Origin: Methylovulum psychrotolerans
GTDB taxonomy: Bacteria; Pseudomonadota; Gammaproteobacteria; Methylococcales; Methylomonadaceae
Assembly (NCBI RefSeq): GCF_002923755.1
Contig: NZ_PGFZ01000005.1
Span: 250,743-314,742 of the forward strand
Direction of reading: 5' to 3'
DNA: 64,000 nucleotides
The position numbers and the translations under genes were made by a program. The notes beneath the pieces were generated by a model. That model was not told the origin of the DNA. It did not search any database and was given only the letters and a program-made list of their open reading frames with translations. Within the stretch, counting starts at the first letter, position 1. Every line of letters begins with the position of its first letter. Of the stretch, positions 53,121 to 62,120 are shown piece by piece.

Positions 53121-54479
53121 TTAGAATGCTACGTTCACCTGACTTCTAAGGTAATCAGTATCATGTCCACCCGCTTCGGTAATCACTTGTCCGGCAAAAA
53201 AATGGCTGTAACTAAAACCGAGTGAAACGTATTTGTTGATTTCCCAATCGACATTTCCAGAAAAGGCGTGGGTAACAAATTGCCCGTTAACGCCTAAAGT
53301 TTGTGGCAGGGGATTAAGTCCGCGCACATACACAGCATCATTTTTTGACAGCCGCCAATAAAAATTCCAATCAACGGACACGCGGACGTTTGTTAACGGT
53401 TGTATGGCGAGATTAGGCATTATGTTAAAGAAATTCTGGGGAGCTAGCATAGCCGCTTCCTCAAAATAGGATAGATTGGGATATAAAGGGTTAAAGGTAT
53501 TTAGCTGCTTATCTTTGGCATTATCATCGCCGCTAGCGATGTTAGCGCTTAAACCTAGGCGCGGCCGCCATTTTAGGCTGTTAAAAGTATAACCTGTGAG
53601 TGAGGCGAGAGTCCAGGCATTGATGGTCAACGATCCGTAGCGGCCTGTTTGATAAATGCCTTCGTGATTCCAATCCCAGCCTGACTGCTTACCGAACATC
53701 CGGGTGCCGAACGAATGCCTTGTTTCATCGGCCATCATAGCTTGATATTTGGCTGCTTGGCGTTGTAAGCCTATATAGTAAAATTCTGCTTTAGTCGGTT
53801 TAAAAGCCCATTTGCTGTTCAGCCCCCACAGTTTTTCTTGTGTATTGCCCTGATCATCGAAACTTGCCGGCTTTACTTCAACCTCTTCAAAACCAAACGC
53901 TTCCACGTCCAGATAAGTATTTTTTAAGCGGACATGTACGCCATCAAACGCCCGGCGGACATTCTGGCCTTCGCGTACGCTGATGAGGCGTGACGAACCC
54001 AAAGCAAACTCCTGTCTGCCGACACGGGCAGTCACCGTTTGAAAATGCAGGTCAACAAAACCTTGTTGCAAATCCGCGCTGTTGTTATCCAGTGATCCTT
54101 TATTAAGGCCGACAGTATCCGACAAATAACTGCTTAGCTGGATAAACGCCCTAACCTGTTCGGAGACGTGTAAATCGGCATGGACTAAAAAGCGATGCAG
54201 AAATACTTGGCCATCATTGTGCGGTTTCAAGCCAAATAAATCGTTGTTGTAGCTATTCAGGCGTTCCCGAAAATTGCCGCCTAATGATAAATAAACATCA
54301 TCCCGGTCAGACAACAACGGCAGATATTTGAAGTTGTCATAAACATTTTTTCGGGGTTGCTTGGCGAGATATTGATAGTTTTCTTGCCAGCGGTTGCTAT
54401 TAAATGCGGGTTCGGATTCTTGTGCCGAACCCGCCGGGCTAAGCAGCAATGAGGCAAGAAGCAGCAGGGCTGGTTTCAT
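53121..54479 (-). CDS. Alginate-export-family outer membrane porin
   Basis: A 452-residue outer membrane protein with a signal peptide (MKPALLLLASLLLSPAGSA) and a beta-barrel typical of the alginate_exp family: YLPLLSDRDDVYLSLGGNFRERLNSYNND, HRFLVHADLHVSEQVRAFIQL, TARVGRQEFALGSSRLISVREGQNVRRAFDGV, ending with an aromatic residue (QVNVAF), as barrels do. Substrates in this family vary and no alginate synthesis genes are nearby. Start 54479 gives a clean signal peptide; upstream ATGs are open. It lies 26 bp after the amidohydrolase stop on the same strand, so it may bring that enzyme's substrate across the outer membrane. Confidence 0.82.
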   Translation of the reverse strand: MKPALLLLASLLLSPAGSAQESEPAFNSNRWQENYQYLAKQPRKNVYDNFKYLPLLSDRDDVYLSLGGNFRERLNSYNNDLFGLKPHNDGQVFLHRFLVHADLHVSEQVRAFIQLSSYLSDTVGLNKGSLDNNSADLQQGFVDLHFQTVTARVGRQEFALGSSRLISVREGQNVRRAFDGVHVRLKNTYLDVEAFGFEEVEVKPASFDDQGNTQEKLWGLNSKWAFKPTKAEFYYIGLQRQAAKYQAMMADETRHSFGTRMFGKQSGWDWNHEGIYQTGRYGSLTINAWTLASLTGYTFNSLKWRPRLGLSANIASGDDNAKDKQLNTFNPLYPNLSYFEEAAMLAPQNFFNIMPNLAIQPLTNVRVSVDWNFYWRLSKNDAVYVRGLNPLPQTLGVNGQFVTHAFSGNVDWEINKYVSLGFSYSHFFAGQVITEAGGHDTDYLRSQVNVAF

Positions 54480-54505
54480 TGGCTTTGTATGAGGATTTAG
54501 CATGC

Positions 54506-56383
54506 TTAATAAGCAAAACACCCGCAGCCCATGGCCCATGGGTTTTCAAACTGAGGCTGTTTTTCTGTGCTATCAAGACCTAACCACCGGGAGAGTTTGC
54601 CGTCATGCCCCTTATGGTTACCATGAACGGCACAGGAAGATGCTATGCAGGCATTTGCGTGCAGGGCATAATGTGTTTCCGGCGATTGATAACCGCCAAA
54701 ATGGTGTACAGGTGACCAATCGGGGCTGATAGGGGGGAGGGGGGCATCAAACTGACTAAACGCATCGGCAGCATAGACAATCTTACCGTTTACCATTGTC
54801 AGCACCGAGGTCAGGGCTTTGATGGCGGCATCGGGGACGGTCATAAAGTCACTGGAAGTCACCACCAGATCGGCATACATACCAGGCGATAGCGTGCCTT
54901 TTACCGTTTCTTCATTCGATTTGTAGGCGCTGCCTGCTGTCCATAACCGTAAGGCTTCTTCGCGTTCCAGACAATTGTTTTCGCTATAGAGCGACAACCC
55001 GCCAACCGTTTTGCCTGTTACCAACCAATACAACGAAACCCACGGATTAAAGCTGGCAACACGGGTGGCATCAGTACCGCCGCCAACCGGAATACCCATT
55101 TCTAACATTTTACGGATAGGCGGAGACTGTTCAGCGGCCTTTTTACCGTAGCGGTCAACGAAATATTCGCCTTGAAAAGCCATGCGGTGCTGTACGGCAA
55201 TGCCGCCACCGAGTTTTTTAATGCGTGCCATGTTTTTTTCGCTGACGGTTTCGGCATGGTCGAAAAACCAACGCAAATCATCAAAACGGGTGTCTTGGTT
55301 AATTGACTCGAATACGTCCAGTGCCCGCCCTATGGTTTCGTCATAAGTCGCATGTAATCGGAATGGCCAACGGTTTTCCACCAGAAAGCGGACGACATCG
55401 CCCAAGTCTTTTTCCATTCTTGCCGCCATATCGGGGCGGGGTTGTAAAAAATCCTCGAAATCGGCGGCAGAAAATGCCAGCATCTCACCCGCACCATTTT
55501 GGCGAAAATAACCGTCGCCGCTATAGGGTTTAACGATACCGGCCCATTTTTGAAAATCTGCCAATTCATTGCCCATGTTTTGGGTAAACAAGTTATAAGC
55601 GATACGCACGGTCATTTGGCCATCGTCATGCAGTTTTTCGATGACTTGATAGTCTTCCGGGTAATTCTGGAAACCACCGCCCGCATCAATGCAACTGGTT
55701 ACGCCTAAGCGATTGAGCTCGCGCATAAAATGGCGGGTGGAATTGATTTGGTCGCTTAGCGGTAACTTTGGGCCTTTGGCGAGTGTTGAGTACAAAATCA
55801 TGGCATTGGGTTCGGCAATCAACATACCCGTGGGATTGCCGTTTGTATCGCGCTGAATTTTGCCGCCGACGGGATCAGGCGTGTCTTTGGTGATGCCTGC
55901 GGCACGCAATGCCGCGCCATTCAATAAAGCCCGGTCATAAAGATGTAAGATAAACACCGGGGTGTCAGGCGAAACGGCATTGATTTCTGCCAAAGTCGGC
56001 ATTCGCCTTTCTTTAAACTGGAATTCGCTCCAGCCGCCGACTACCCGTACCCATTGTGGCGCAGGCGTTCTTGCCGCTTGCAATTGCAGCATCGCCAGCG
56101 CGTCGGCGACGCTGCCGACACCTTCCCAACGCAGTTCCATGTTGTAATTCAGGCCACCGCGAATCAAATGCAGATGCGAGTCATTTAAGCCGGGAACAAC
56201 ACGTTTACCCTGCAAGTCAATTGCGAGGGTCAACTCTGTGGCTAAAGCCTGAATATCCAGATCAGATCCTATCGCAATGATTTTTCCTGCGGCTATGGCA
56301 AGTGCGGTGACTTCCGGTTGCTGAGCATCCAGCGTGGTGATTTTGCCATTAAATAAAATGGTTTCTGGGCTTGTGAGTTTCAT
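54506..56383 (-). CDS. Amidohydrolase of the YtcJ type with Cys/His-rich tail
   Basis: A 625-residue metal-dependent amidohydrolase. It has a split beta-sandwich start (ETILFNGKITTLDAQQPEVTALAIAAGKIIAIGSD), metal-site NDSHLH, later DHAETVS and HRMAFQGEY, GGGTDATRVASFNPW and a return to the sandwich (SPGMYADLVVTSSDFMTV). The substrate is unknown. The C-terminal ~70 residues are unusual, with many His and Cys (ACIASSCAVHGNHKGH, then MGCGCFAY at the end), and could bind an extra metal. It lies in a same-strand group with the porin downstream and an isochorismatase-like hydrolase upstream. Confidence 0.88.
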   Translation of the reverse strand: MKLTSPETILFNGKITTLDAQQPEVTALAIAAGKIIAIGSDLDIQALATELTLAIDLQGKRVVPGLNDSHLHLIRGGLNYNMELRWEGVGSVADALAMLQLQAARTPAPQWVRVVGGWSEFQFKERRMPTLAEINAVSPDTPVFILHLYDRALLNGAALRAAGITKDTPDPVGGKIQRDTNGNPTGMLIAEPNAMILYSTLAKGPKLPLSDQINSTRHFMRELNRLGVTSCIDAGGGFQNYPEDYQVIEKLHDDGQMTVRIAYNLFTQNMGNELADFQKWAGIVKPYSGDGYFRQNGAGEMLAFSAADFEDFLQPRPDMAARMEKDLGDVVRFLVENRWPFRLHATYDETIGRALDVFESINQDTRFDDLRWFFDHAETVSEKNMARIKKLGGGIAVQHRMAFQGEYFVDRYGKKAAEQSPPIRKMLEMGIPVGGGTDATRVASFNPWVSLYWLVTGKTVGGLSLYSENNCLEREEALRLWTAGSAYKSNEETVKGTLSPGMYADLVVTSSDFMTVPDAAIKALTSVLTMVNGKIVYAADAFSQFDAPLPPISPDWSPVHHFGGYQSPETHYALHANACIASSCAVHGNHKGHDGKLSRWLGLDSTEKQPQFENPWAMGCGCFAY

Positions 56384-56443
56384 CTGCTAGATACCTCAAT
56401 GGTTTACGGCTATGTCATTCAATATAAGTGCCTAGCTATTTTT

Positions 56444-56471
56444 AGGCGTACAAACCGAGGTTTGTACGCCT
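56444..56471. terminator. Hairpin between isochorismatase-like and amidohydrolase genes
   Basis: AGGCGTACAAAC and its complement form a 12-bp stem with a 4-base loop (CGAG). It sits between two same-strand genes; no T-tract follows on the minus strand. Possibly a processing or attenuation site. Confidence 0.45.
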
Positions 56472-56554
56472 GTCTGATTTAAACAAATCGGAACATAGGT
56501 AGCATGGGTACTTATGTGGCATTCATAAAAGAAAGGTTGCCTTCCCGACGCGCT

Positions 56555-57220
56555 TTACTTATTGACTTTATGAAGGTATTTCGCACGTTGGCCATAGTCA
56601 TGCACCATGCTGGCCGCATAGTCGATACCCATGCCATAAGCGCCAAAATGTTCACGCGCAATATCAGTCGTGCCGACATAGGTTTCTGTCCGGCTCCAAT
56701 CGCGTTGCAGTTCCAGAAGGACTTGCAGTGAGGTAATGGATTCGGCGCCATGTTGTTCGCCCCGTCTAATCGCGGCGTTATGCGCTTCTACAGAAGTGCC
56801 GCCGGAAGCATCCGTATTCATAATGACTTCATAGCCTTCGGCAAGTGCGCAGATGGTGGGGAAGATGAGGCAAGCTTCTGTCCATAACGCGGCGATGACC
56901 AGTTTTTTACGTCCGGTTTGTTTAACGGCGGCAACAAAAGCTTCATCTTCCCAGCTATTCATGCTGGTGCGCTCAATCGGGTCTTGTTGCAACACATCCA
57001 TTAATTCCGGCCAGATATAGCCACTGAAAGATTCGGTTTCGACGGCGGTCAAAATAGTCGGAATATTGAACAGCTTAGCCGTTTTTGCCATGGCAATCGT
57101 GTTATTTTTGAGTAATTGGCGGTCGATATTGGTCACGCCAAAAGCCATTTGTGGCTGGTGGTCGATAAACAAAAATGCACAATTATCGGGGGTAATCAGT
57201 TTTTCGGTTGCTGCGCTCAT
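56555..57220 (-). CDS. Isochorismatase-family hydrolase (YcaC-like)
   Basis: A 221-residue cysteine hydrolase of the YcaC subfamily. NCAFLFIDHQPQMAFGV carries the catalytic Asp, RTSMNSWEDEAF is the subfamily signature, and the nucleophile Cys lies in ALWTEACLIFPTICALAEGYEV, followed by DASGGTSVEAHNAAIRRGEQHGA and ELQRDW. Substrates of YcaC-like proteins are poorly known. It neighbours an amidohydrolase, so the two may act in succession on an amide or imide compound. Confidence 0.88.
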   Translation of the reverse strand: MSAATEKLITPDNCAFLFIDHQPQMAFGVTNIDRQLLKNNTIAMAKTAKLFNIPTILTAVETESFSGYIWPELMDVLQQDPIERTSMNSWEDEAFVAAVKQTGRKKLVIAALWTEACLIFPTICALAEGYEVIMNTDASGGTSVEAHNAAIRRGEQHGAESITSLQVLLELQRDWSRTETYVGTTDIAREHFGAYGMGIDYAASMVHDYGQRAKYLHKVNK

Positions 57221-57368
57221 TGTCTTTTCCTGTGAATTACGGTTAGTAAGTCAGTAACAATTACTGAACTTCATTAAAGCAGGTTGGCTTGCTTGCGTAT
57301 TGAACAATATTGACTTTATTTAAATAGCTATATATTTCAGTAAATTAAATTTTATTGGCCAAGCGGCA

Positions 57369-58190
57369 TTAAATGATTACAAATTGGCCTGGCGTTACGC
57401 CGACTTTTCTTTTAAATACACGGGTCAGGTGGCTCTGATCGGAAAAACCGCATAACATGGCGACATCCGTTAAGGCAATGCCAATTGAAATGAATTTTCT
57501 CGCTTGAATGATCCGATACGCTTGCAGATATTCATGGGGGGTAACTCCTAAGCTTTTCTGAAAATTTCTCAACAGTACAAAAGGGTTGGTTTCTGTTATT
57601 TCTGAAAGTTCTGTCAGTGAGATATTTTTACCGTAGGAAGTCCGCAAATACTCAATGGCGACCTTGACTTTAGAAGGGGCCAGTTGATAGGGGCAATTCA
57701 ATGTTCTCGCTGTGACATGCTGAAAAAATTGATTTAAAAATAGGGCCAAGCAAGTTGTTTTTTCGAGGTTGCAATGGCTAGTTTCTATCGTGCCATGCAT
57801 ATAAGCAAATTGATTGCGTAAAGGTAAGTTATCGATAATGGGATTTTTAAAATCCAAAAAACACTTATTTATCTGATAGTGTTGGCATAATTCTTTAAGG
57901 CGGGGCGGACTAACTTTAATTTCCCGGCAGGTTGCTCCGTCCGCGCTGATAAAAGCCGATGCTAAAGAAAATATTTGTCCGGCATCGCGCATCACGAGAT
58001 AATTGGGCGTTTCAAGATAGTTTTGACCATTTTGGTGGCTTTTCCAAACGGCTCCTGAAAAGCCAATAATGACCATTTCATCATGAAAGATTTTTTCTAA
58101 TAAAACGGGCTTATCAGGCGATATGTCAAACCGTGAAAAATGGCAGCCATCAATTTGCCAGTTTACAATTTTACTGCTAGCTTGTCCCAT
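57369..58190 (-). CDS. AraC-family transcriptional regulator
   Basis: A 273-residue regulator. The C-terminal ~100 residues are an AraC double HTH: AIEYLRTSYGKNISLTELSEITETNPFVLLRNFQKSLGVTPHEYLQAYRIIQARKF, then ALTDVAMLCGFSDQSHLTRVFKRKVGVTPGQF. The N-terminal part resembles the AraC ligand-binding cupin. It lies upstream of and on the same strand as the isochorismatase/amidohydrolase/porin genes, and probably controls them. The effector is unknown. Confidence 0.92.
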   Translation of the reverse strand: MGQASSKIVNWQIDGCHFSRFDISPDKPVLLEKIFHDEMVIIGFSGAVWKSHQNGQNYLETPNYLVMRDAGQIFSLASAFISADGATCREIKVSPPRLKELCQHYQINKCFLDFKNPIIDNLPLRNQFAYMHGTIETSHCNLEKTTCLALFLNQFFQHVTARTLNCPYQLAPSKVKVAIEYLRTSYGKNISLTELSEITETNPFVLLRNFQKSLGVTPHEYLQAYRIIQARKFISIGIALTDVAMLCGFSDQSHLTRVFKRKVGVTPGQFVII

Positions 58191-58300
58191 GTTGGTTAGC
58201 CTATGCCGGGTCGTTTAAGGATTGATGAAGTGATTCATTGGTTTATCGTTGTGAAAAGGCCTCACCATTAGGTGGCAAGGTAGGGCGTATGGGACTGCTT

Positions 58301-58879
58301 TTAGCTTTTAAAAAACCATTTGGCAATCAGCCGGACATAGATCGGCATGATGATGTAAACCACCAAGCCGACAATCACTAAAGCCAATACGCCTTGACGT
58401 GTGCCAAATTCACCTAACTGCGGATACTTTACAAACAAAGGTTCCATTGCTGGCGGCACATACATCGTCAAAGGCCAGATCACCGAAGTCGTTACCAGCC
58501 ACTGTTTCCAACGGCGCGGATGTCTGCCGACCGTCGGCGGGGTGAACCAGTAATCAATGCCGGTTTTTATATCAATCGCCTCTTCACTATCCAAAATAGC
58601 GGCGATTTCCTTAATCAAGGCCTTGCGTTCTGGTGATTGCTGCCAGAATTGCAGATCATGAATGCTGGCAAAACGCACCACAATTAGGTATTCATTGTGC
58701 CCTTCCGGCGGACGGACGATTTGCACCCCTAAATGTCCGGGAAATGTCGCCGCCTTAGGGACGATTTTCGTTAACCAGTCCTCATATTTTTCGAGTTTGC
58801 CTTTGCCTTTTTTCAGCCGATGGCGGATGACAAAAAACACTTGTTCATTGTTGGGCGTGGCTTGAGTTGACGTGTCCAT
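58301..58879 (-). CDS. Antibiotic-biosynthesis-monooxygenase-domain membrane protein
   Basis: A 192-residue protein. The N-terminal ~95 residues have an ABM (ferredoxin-like alpha+beta) domain: VFFVIRHRLKKGKGKLEKYEDWLTKI, FPGHLGVQIVRPPEGHNEYLIVVRFASIHDLQFW. Two C-terminal membrane spans follow (~125-143, ~162-185). This ABM plus two-span form is common in uncharacterised proteobacterial genes, often next to pirins, as here (6 bp from the pirin stop). Its reaction is unknown. Confidence 0.85.
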   Translation of the reverse strand: MDTSTQATPNNEQVFFVIRHRLKKGKGKLEKYEDWLTKIVPKAATFPGHLGVQIVRPPEGHNEYLIVVRFASIHDLQFWQQSPERKALIKEIAAILDSEEAIDIKTGIDYWFTPPTVGRHPRRWKQWLVTTSVIWPLTMYVPPAMEPLFVKYPQLGEFGTRQGVLALVIVGLVVYIIMPIYVRLIAKWFFKS

Positions 58880-58885
58880 AATGGG

Positions 58886-59605
58886 CTAGCGACCAGGTTG
58901 TTCTTGTGGGCGTAAATCAAACACCAGGACTTCGGCATTATGACCTTGTTGTAGGTCAATTTGGCTTTCATTGCGTATACGCGCACCATCGCCAGCGTTT
59001 AGTGCTGTGCCATTCACCGTCAACGAACCCCGTACGACATGGACATAGGCATAGCGGTCATCCGCCAACGTTAACTGTGCCTGTTCGCCGTCACCGAAAC
59101 ACCCCGCATAGACCCGGACATCTTGATAAACGGCTAACGCCTCTGCATCACCGTCGGGTGACATTAGCAAACGTAACTGGCCTTGTTTATAGGCACGGCT
59201 AAAATGGCGTTGCTGATAACGTGGCTGAACGCTTTTTTTATTAGGCACTAGCCAAATTTGCAGGAAATGGACTAACTCGGTTGGCGAATGGTTAAATTCG
59301 CTATGGGCAACACCCGTTCCGGCGGTCATGAGCTGGACATCACCCACTTCGATGATTGAGCCGGTACCCATCGAATCTTTATGTTCCAGCGCACCATCGA
59401 TCACATAAGTGAAGATTTCCATATCGCGGTGTCTATGGGTGTCAAAACCTTTGCCGGCTTGGACAATGTCTTCATTAATCACCAACAAATCGGAAAAACC
59501 GCTTTGTTTAGGATCGTAATAGTTGCCAAAAGAAAAGGTGTGCCGCGAGAACAGCCAGTCAAAACGGGCGATACCTCGGTGTTGGGCGGGGCGGACTTCA
59601 ATCAT
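58886..59605 (-). CDS. Pirin-family bicupin protein
   Basis: A 239-residue pirin: FSFGNYYDPKQSGFSDLLVINEDIVQAGKGF, and the metal-binding HRHRDMEIFTYVIDGALEHKDSMG with two His and the Glu, followed by GTGVAHSEFN. The C-terminal cupin is degenerate. Pirins bind iron; YhhW-type members act as quercetin dioxygenases. It is divergent from a LysR regulator and is followed by an ABM-domain gene, a common module for response to aromatic or quinone-type compounds. Confidence 0.93.
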   Translation of the reverse strand: MIEVRPAQHRGIARFDWLFSRHTFSFGNYYDPKQSGFSDLLVINEDIVQAGKGFDTHRHRDMEIFTYVIDGALEHKDSMGTGSIIEVGDVQLMTAGTGVAHSEFNHSPTELVHFLQIWLVPNKKSVQPRYQQRHFSRAYKQGQLRLLMSPDGDAEALAVYQDVRVYAGCFGDGEQAQLTLADDRYAYVHVVRGSLTVNGTALNAGDGARIRNESQIDLQQGHNAEVLVFDLRPQEQPGR

Positions 59606-59737
59606 GGTCTGATTCCTTGTAAATTATCGAATGAATGTTTGCAGGTCTTTTGCTTTACAATGTTCTGCTTTTAAGCGAGTGAATATAGGATAATCCTTAG
59701 TTCGTGTTATTTATAACGAGTTAATTCGCTTTTTATA

Positions 59738-59752
59738 TTCGATTTTTTCGAA
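59738..59752. promoter_or_regulatory. Palindrome between pirin and LysR genes
   Basis: TTCGA-N5-TCGAA is a perfect inverted repeat 19 bp upstream of the LysR-type gene and 133 bp from the divergent pirin start. LysR proteins often bind interrupted palindromes in such spacers (T-N11-A), and this site fits autoregulation. Confidence 0.45.
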
Positions 59753-59770
59753 AGTAGATTTGAGGCCATT

Positions 59771-60652
59771 ATGAAATTATCGCTGGAAGCTATTCAGGTT
59801 ATTGATGCGATTGACCGTACCGGTTCGATGTCGGGTGCGGCGGATTTGTTGCATCGCGTACCGTCTACAATTTCCTATGCGGTCGGCAAGTTGGAAGAGC
59901 AACTGAACCTTAAGCTCTTTGACCGCAACGGCCCTAAAGTGACGTTAACGGCGGCGGGTATCGAGCTATTGCAAGAAGGGCGTTGGCTATTGCGGGCGGT
60001 TGCCGATTTGGAAAACAGGCTTTATAAAATAGCCTCAGGGTTTGAATCCGAACTGAGAATTGTCTATGACTCACTGTTGCCCAGTACGCTCTTGATTGAC
60101 GATTTACAGGCTTTTGCCGCGCTGGAATGCGGAACTAGGTTGCGGATTACTTCGGAAGAGATGACCGGAGTTTGGGAAGCTTTACGCGAAGGGCGTGCTG
60201 ATTTGATTATTGCTGTCGGTGATTGTCCGAGTTGGGGCGGTTACCAAATCAAACAGATTGACACTGTGGAATTTATTTTTTGTGTCGCGCCCAACCACCC
60301 GTTGGCGCATACCAAACAACCGGTTTCGCAAGATGCCTTACACGCCTTTACCGCCATTGCCGTTGCCGATAGTGCACGGTCATTACCCGCCAAAACTATC
60401 GGGTTGTTGTCAGGGCAACAGCGGATTACCGTGGCAAACATCGAAATGAAACGGCAGTTCCAACGCGCCGGATTGGGCGTGGGGTTTTTGCCCAAAGTGC
60501 TGGTTGCGCAAGACCTGCAAGACGGTACGCTGGTTGCCGTGACGCTTGAAGAACCACGGCAACCGGAATCTTTGTGGTTGGCTACGCGCTCCGGCGATAA
60601 CGGCGAAGCCGCCAATTGGTGGTATAAAACATTAAATCGCCCATTACTGTAA
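59771..60652 (+). CDS. LysR-family transcriptional regulator
   Basis: A 293-residue LysR regulator. The N-terminal HTH is LSLEAIQVIDAIDRTGSMSGAADLLHRVPSTISYAVGKLEEQLNLKLFDRNGPKVTLT. The C-terminal effector domain has two lobes (ELRIVYDSLLPSTLLIDDL, FIFCVAPNHPLA, ...RAGLGVGFLPKVLV). It is divergent from pirin and probably regulates the pirin-ABM pair; such LysR-pirin pairs respond to quinone-like or oxidative inducers, though the effector cannot be told from sequence. Confidence 0.93.
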   Translation: MKLSLEAIQVIDAIDRTGSMSGAADLLHRVPSTISYAVGKLEEQLNLKLFDRNGPKVTLTAAGIELLQEGRWLLRAVADLENRLYKIASGFESELRIVYDSLLPSTLLIDDLQAFAALECGTRLRITSEEMTGVWEALREGRADLIIAVGDCPSWGGYQIKQIDTVEFIFCVAPNHPLAHTKQPVSQDALHAFTAIAVADSARSLPAKTIGLLSGQQRITVANIEMKRQFQRAGLGVGFLPKVLVAQDLQDGTLVAVTLEEPRQPESLWLATRSGDNGEAANWWYKTLNRPLL

Positions 60653-60893
60653 TGGTCACTGATGTTACGCCGTTATTTTTGCAATATTGAAAAATGTGGC
60701 AATAGGTTGCTATGGCGACAGTTTTTTTAATCGGAGAATATGTTTGAGTAACATCAGTTAGGAGTCAACTGCGTGAATCTCAAGTGCGGTATCCGTCTGA
60801 TCTGTTTACTTAGGAAAAGCGGCACATAAAAAATCCTGTTATAATTACCTGACGTTCGTGTAATTTTATTTTAAGAATATCTTGAGAGAAGTG

Positions 60894-62018
60894 ATGCTAA
60901 CAATGAAACGATATGGCTGGTTTGAGTACGGCGAAACGCCAATCGAAATAACAAACTACCTTACGGGTCAGAGATTGGCTGTTATATCTGGATATAGCTT
61001 AACGCCAAACTTGGACTTGAAATGCGTCTACTCCGATGCCGAGCTACAGCAACCCGTACATATTTCGATTTTTCGCGAAAACTGTTCTTCTGGTGGCCGT
61101 ATTGAGATGGACTATGGGGACGTATTTTCGGTGCCACCGGCTTACAGCCATTGGCGCCGCTTAGACGATTTCTTGCTTGATGCCCTTTCATGCTGGCCTG
61201 AATTTGTGCTCAATGCGCTTTGGGGGTCTTTGATCATAACGGGTGGTTGGCGTAGCGGCTGTTGGGAGCCGAAGTTAAAACGTCTTTTTCTCGCTGGGAA
61301 AAGCAAGACTCCCGAACAATTAAAAAATTATCCGATTGCTGAGCCGTACGTTTATCCCCTTGACAAAACGACACCTGGGCGTTGGCGTTATTCGGATGTC
61401 GAATTACCTGCCGTCAAGGCGGAACTGATGTTTGAGAGGGACGCGCCTTTATTCATTCCTTATTTGAGCGCCAAAGCGCCTATTTGCGGATTTCAAGGAT
61501 CGGTGCCGTTTCTCGAACGGGAAGATAAAGGCGCTTACCTATTTCCGGCAAAACTTGAACCGGCTTCAGATCGGGGCGAAGACCCGATGACATATCTCTG
61601 GTACACATATGTGGATGAGAATGTGTTTTTTACGTTCCGTACTACACCCTGGCAAAATGTAGAGTTGTTTTACTGCAAAGACTATGGGTTCAGGCGCTTC
61701 CCGCCCGAAAAAGAGTTTTGGGTTACTGATGCTATGGGGAACCTTATTCCAGGAAACACACCCAGAAATCCAGAAAATATACACGCCCGCTCATCTTACC
61801 TGTCATATCGGGCTTGGTTGCAGGTGATGACCAGTATTAACGACGCTTGGCCGATGTGGCGAAACCCACCCCGCAAAATGGAGATTGATGCTTCTGTGAT
61901 CCTTCGGAAATACTACGGTAGAACTGCTTATGTTGGGGAATACGGGTCAGCAATCCGCTATGGATTTAGTGCGGGCATGAGAAACACGGATTTTAGGCTG
62001 CAATTTAAAAATAAGTAA
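60894..62018 (+). CDS. Protein of unknown function
   Basis: A 374-residue protein that I do not recognise. It is rich in aromatic residues (Trp, Tyr, Phe), with no signal peptide or membrane span. Motif-like stretches: GWRSGCWEPKLKRLF, MTYLWYTYVDENVFFTFRTTPWQNVELFY, YRAWLQVMTSINDAWPMW. The start is uncertain among TTG 60882, ATG 60894 and ATG 60903; GAGAGAAG before 60894 is a weak ribosome site. It is a single gene in its own spacer between the LysR gene and an IS element, a typical place for recently acquired cargo. Confidence 0.6.
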   Translation: MLTMKRYGWFEYGETPIEITNYLTGQRLAVISGYSLTPNLDLKCVYSDAELQQPVHISIFRENCSSGGRIEMDYGDVFSVPPAYSHWRRLDDFLLDALSCWPEFVLNALWGSLIITGGWRSGCWEPKLKRLFLAGKSKTPEQLKNYPIAEPYVYPLDKTTPGRWRYSDVELPAVKAELMFERDAPLFIPYLSAKAPICGFQGSVPFLEREDKGAYLFPAKLEPASDRGEDPMTYLWYTYVDENVFFTFRTTPWQNVELFYCKDYGFRRFPPEKEFWVTDAMGNLIPGNTPRNPENIHARSSYLSYRAWLQVMTSINDAWPMWRNPPRKMEIDASVILRKYYGRTAYVGEYGSAIRYGFSAGMRNTDFRLQFKNK

Positions 62019-62120
62019 GTCCTGTGTATGCCAAAATACCGTGAAAGCACTGCATCAATGGCAAGATAACGCTAAATGCCGCGCTTAATTAATCACGGGT
62101 AAACCCCCGGCTCTGCCGGC

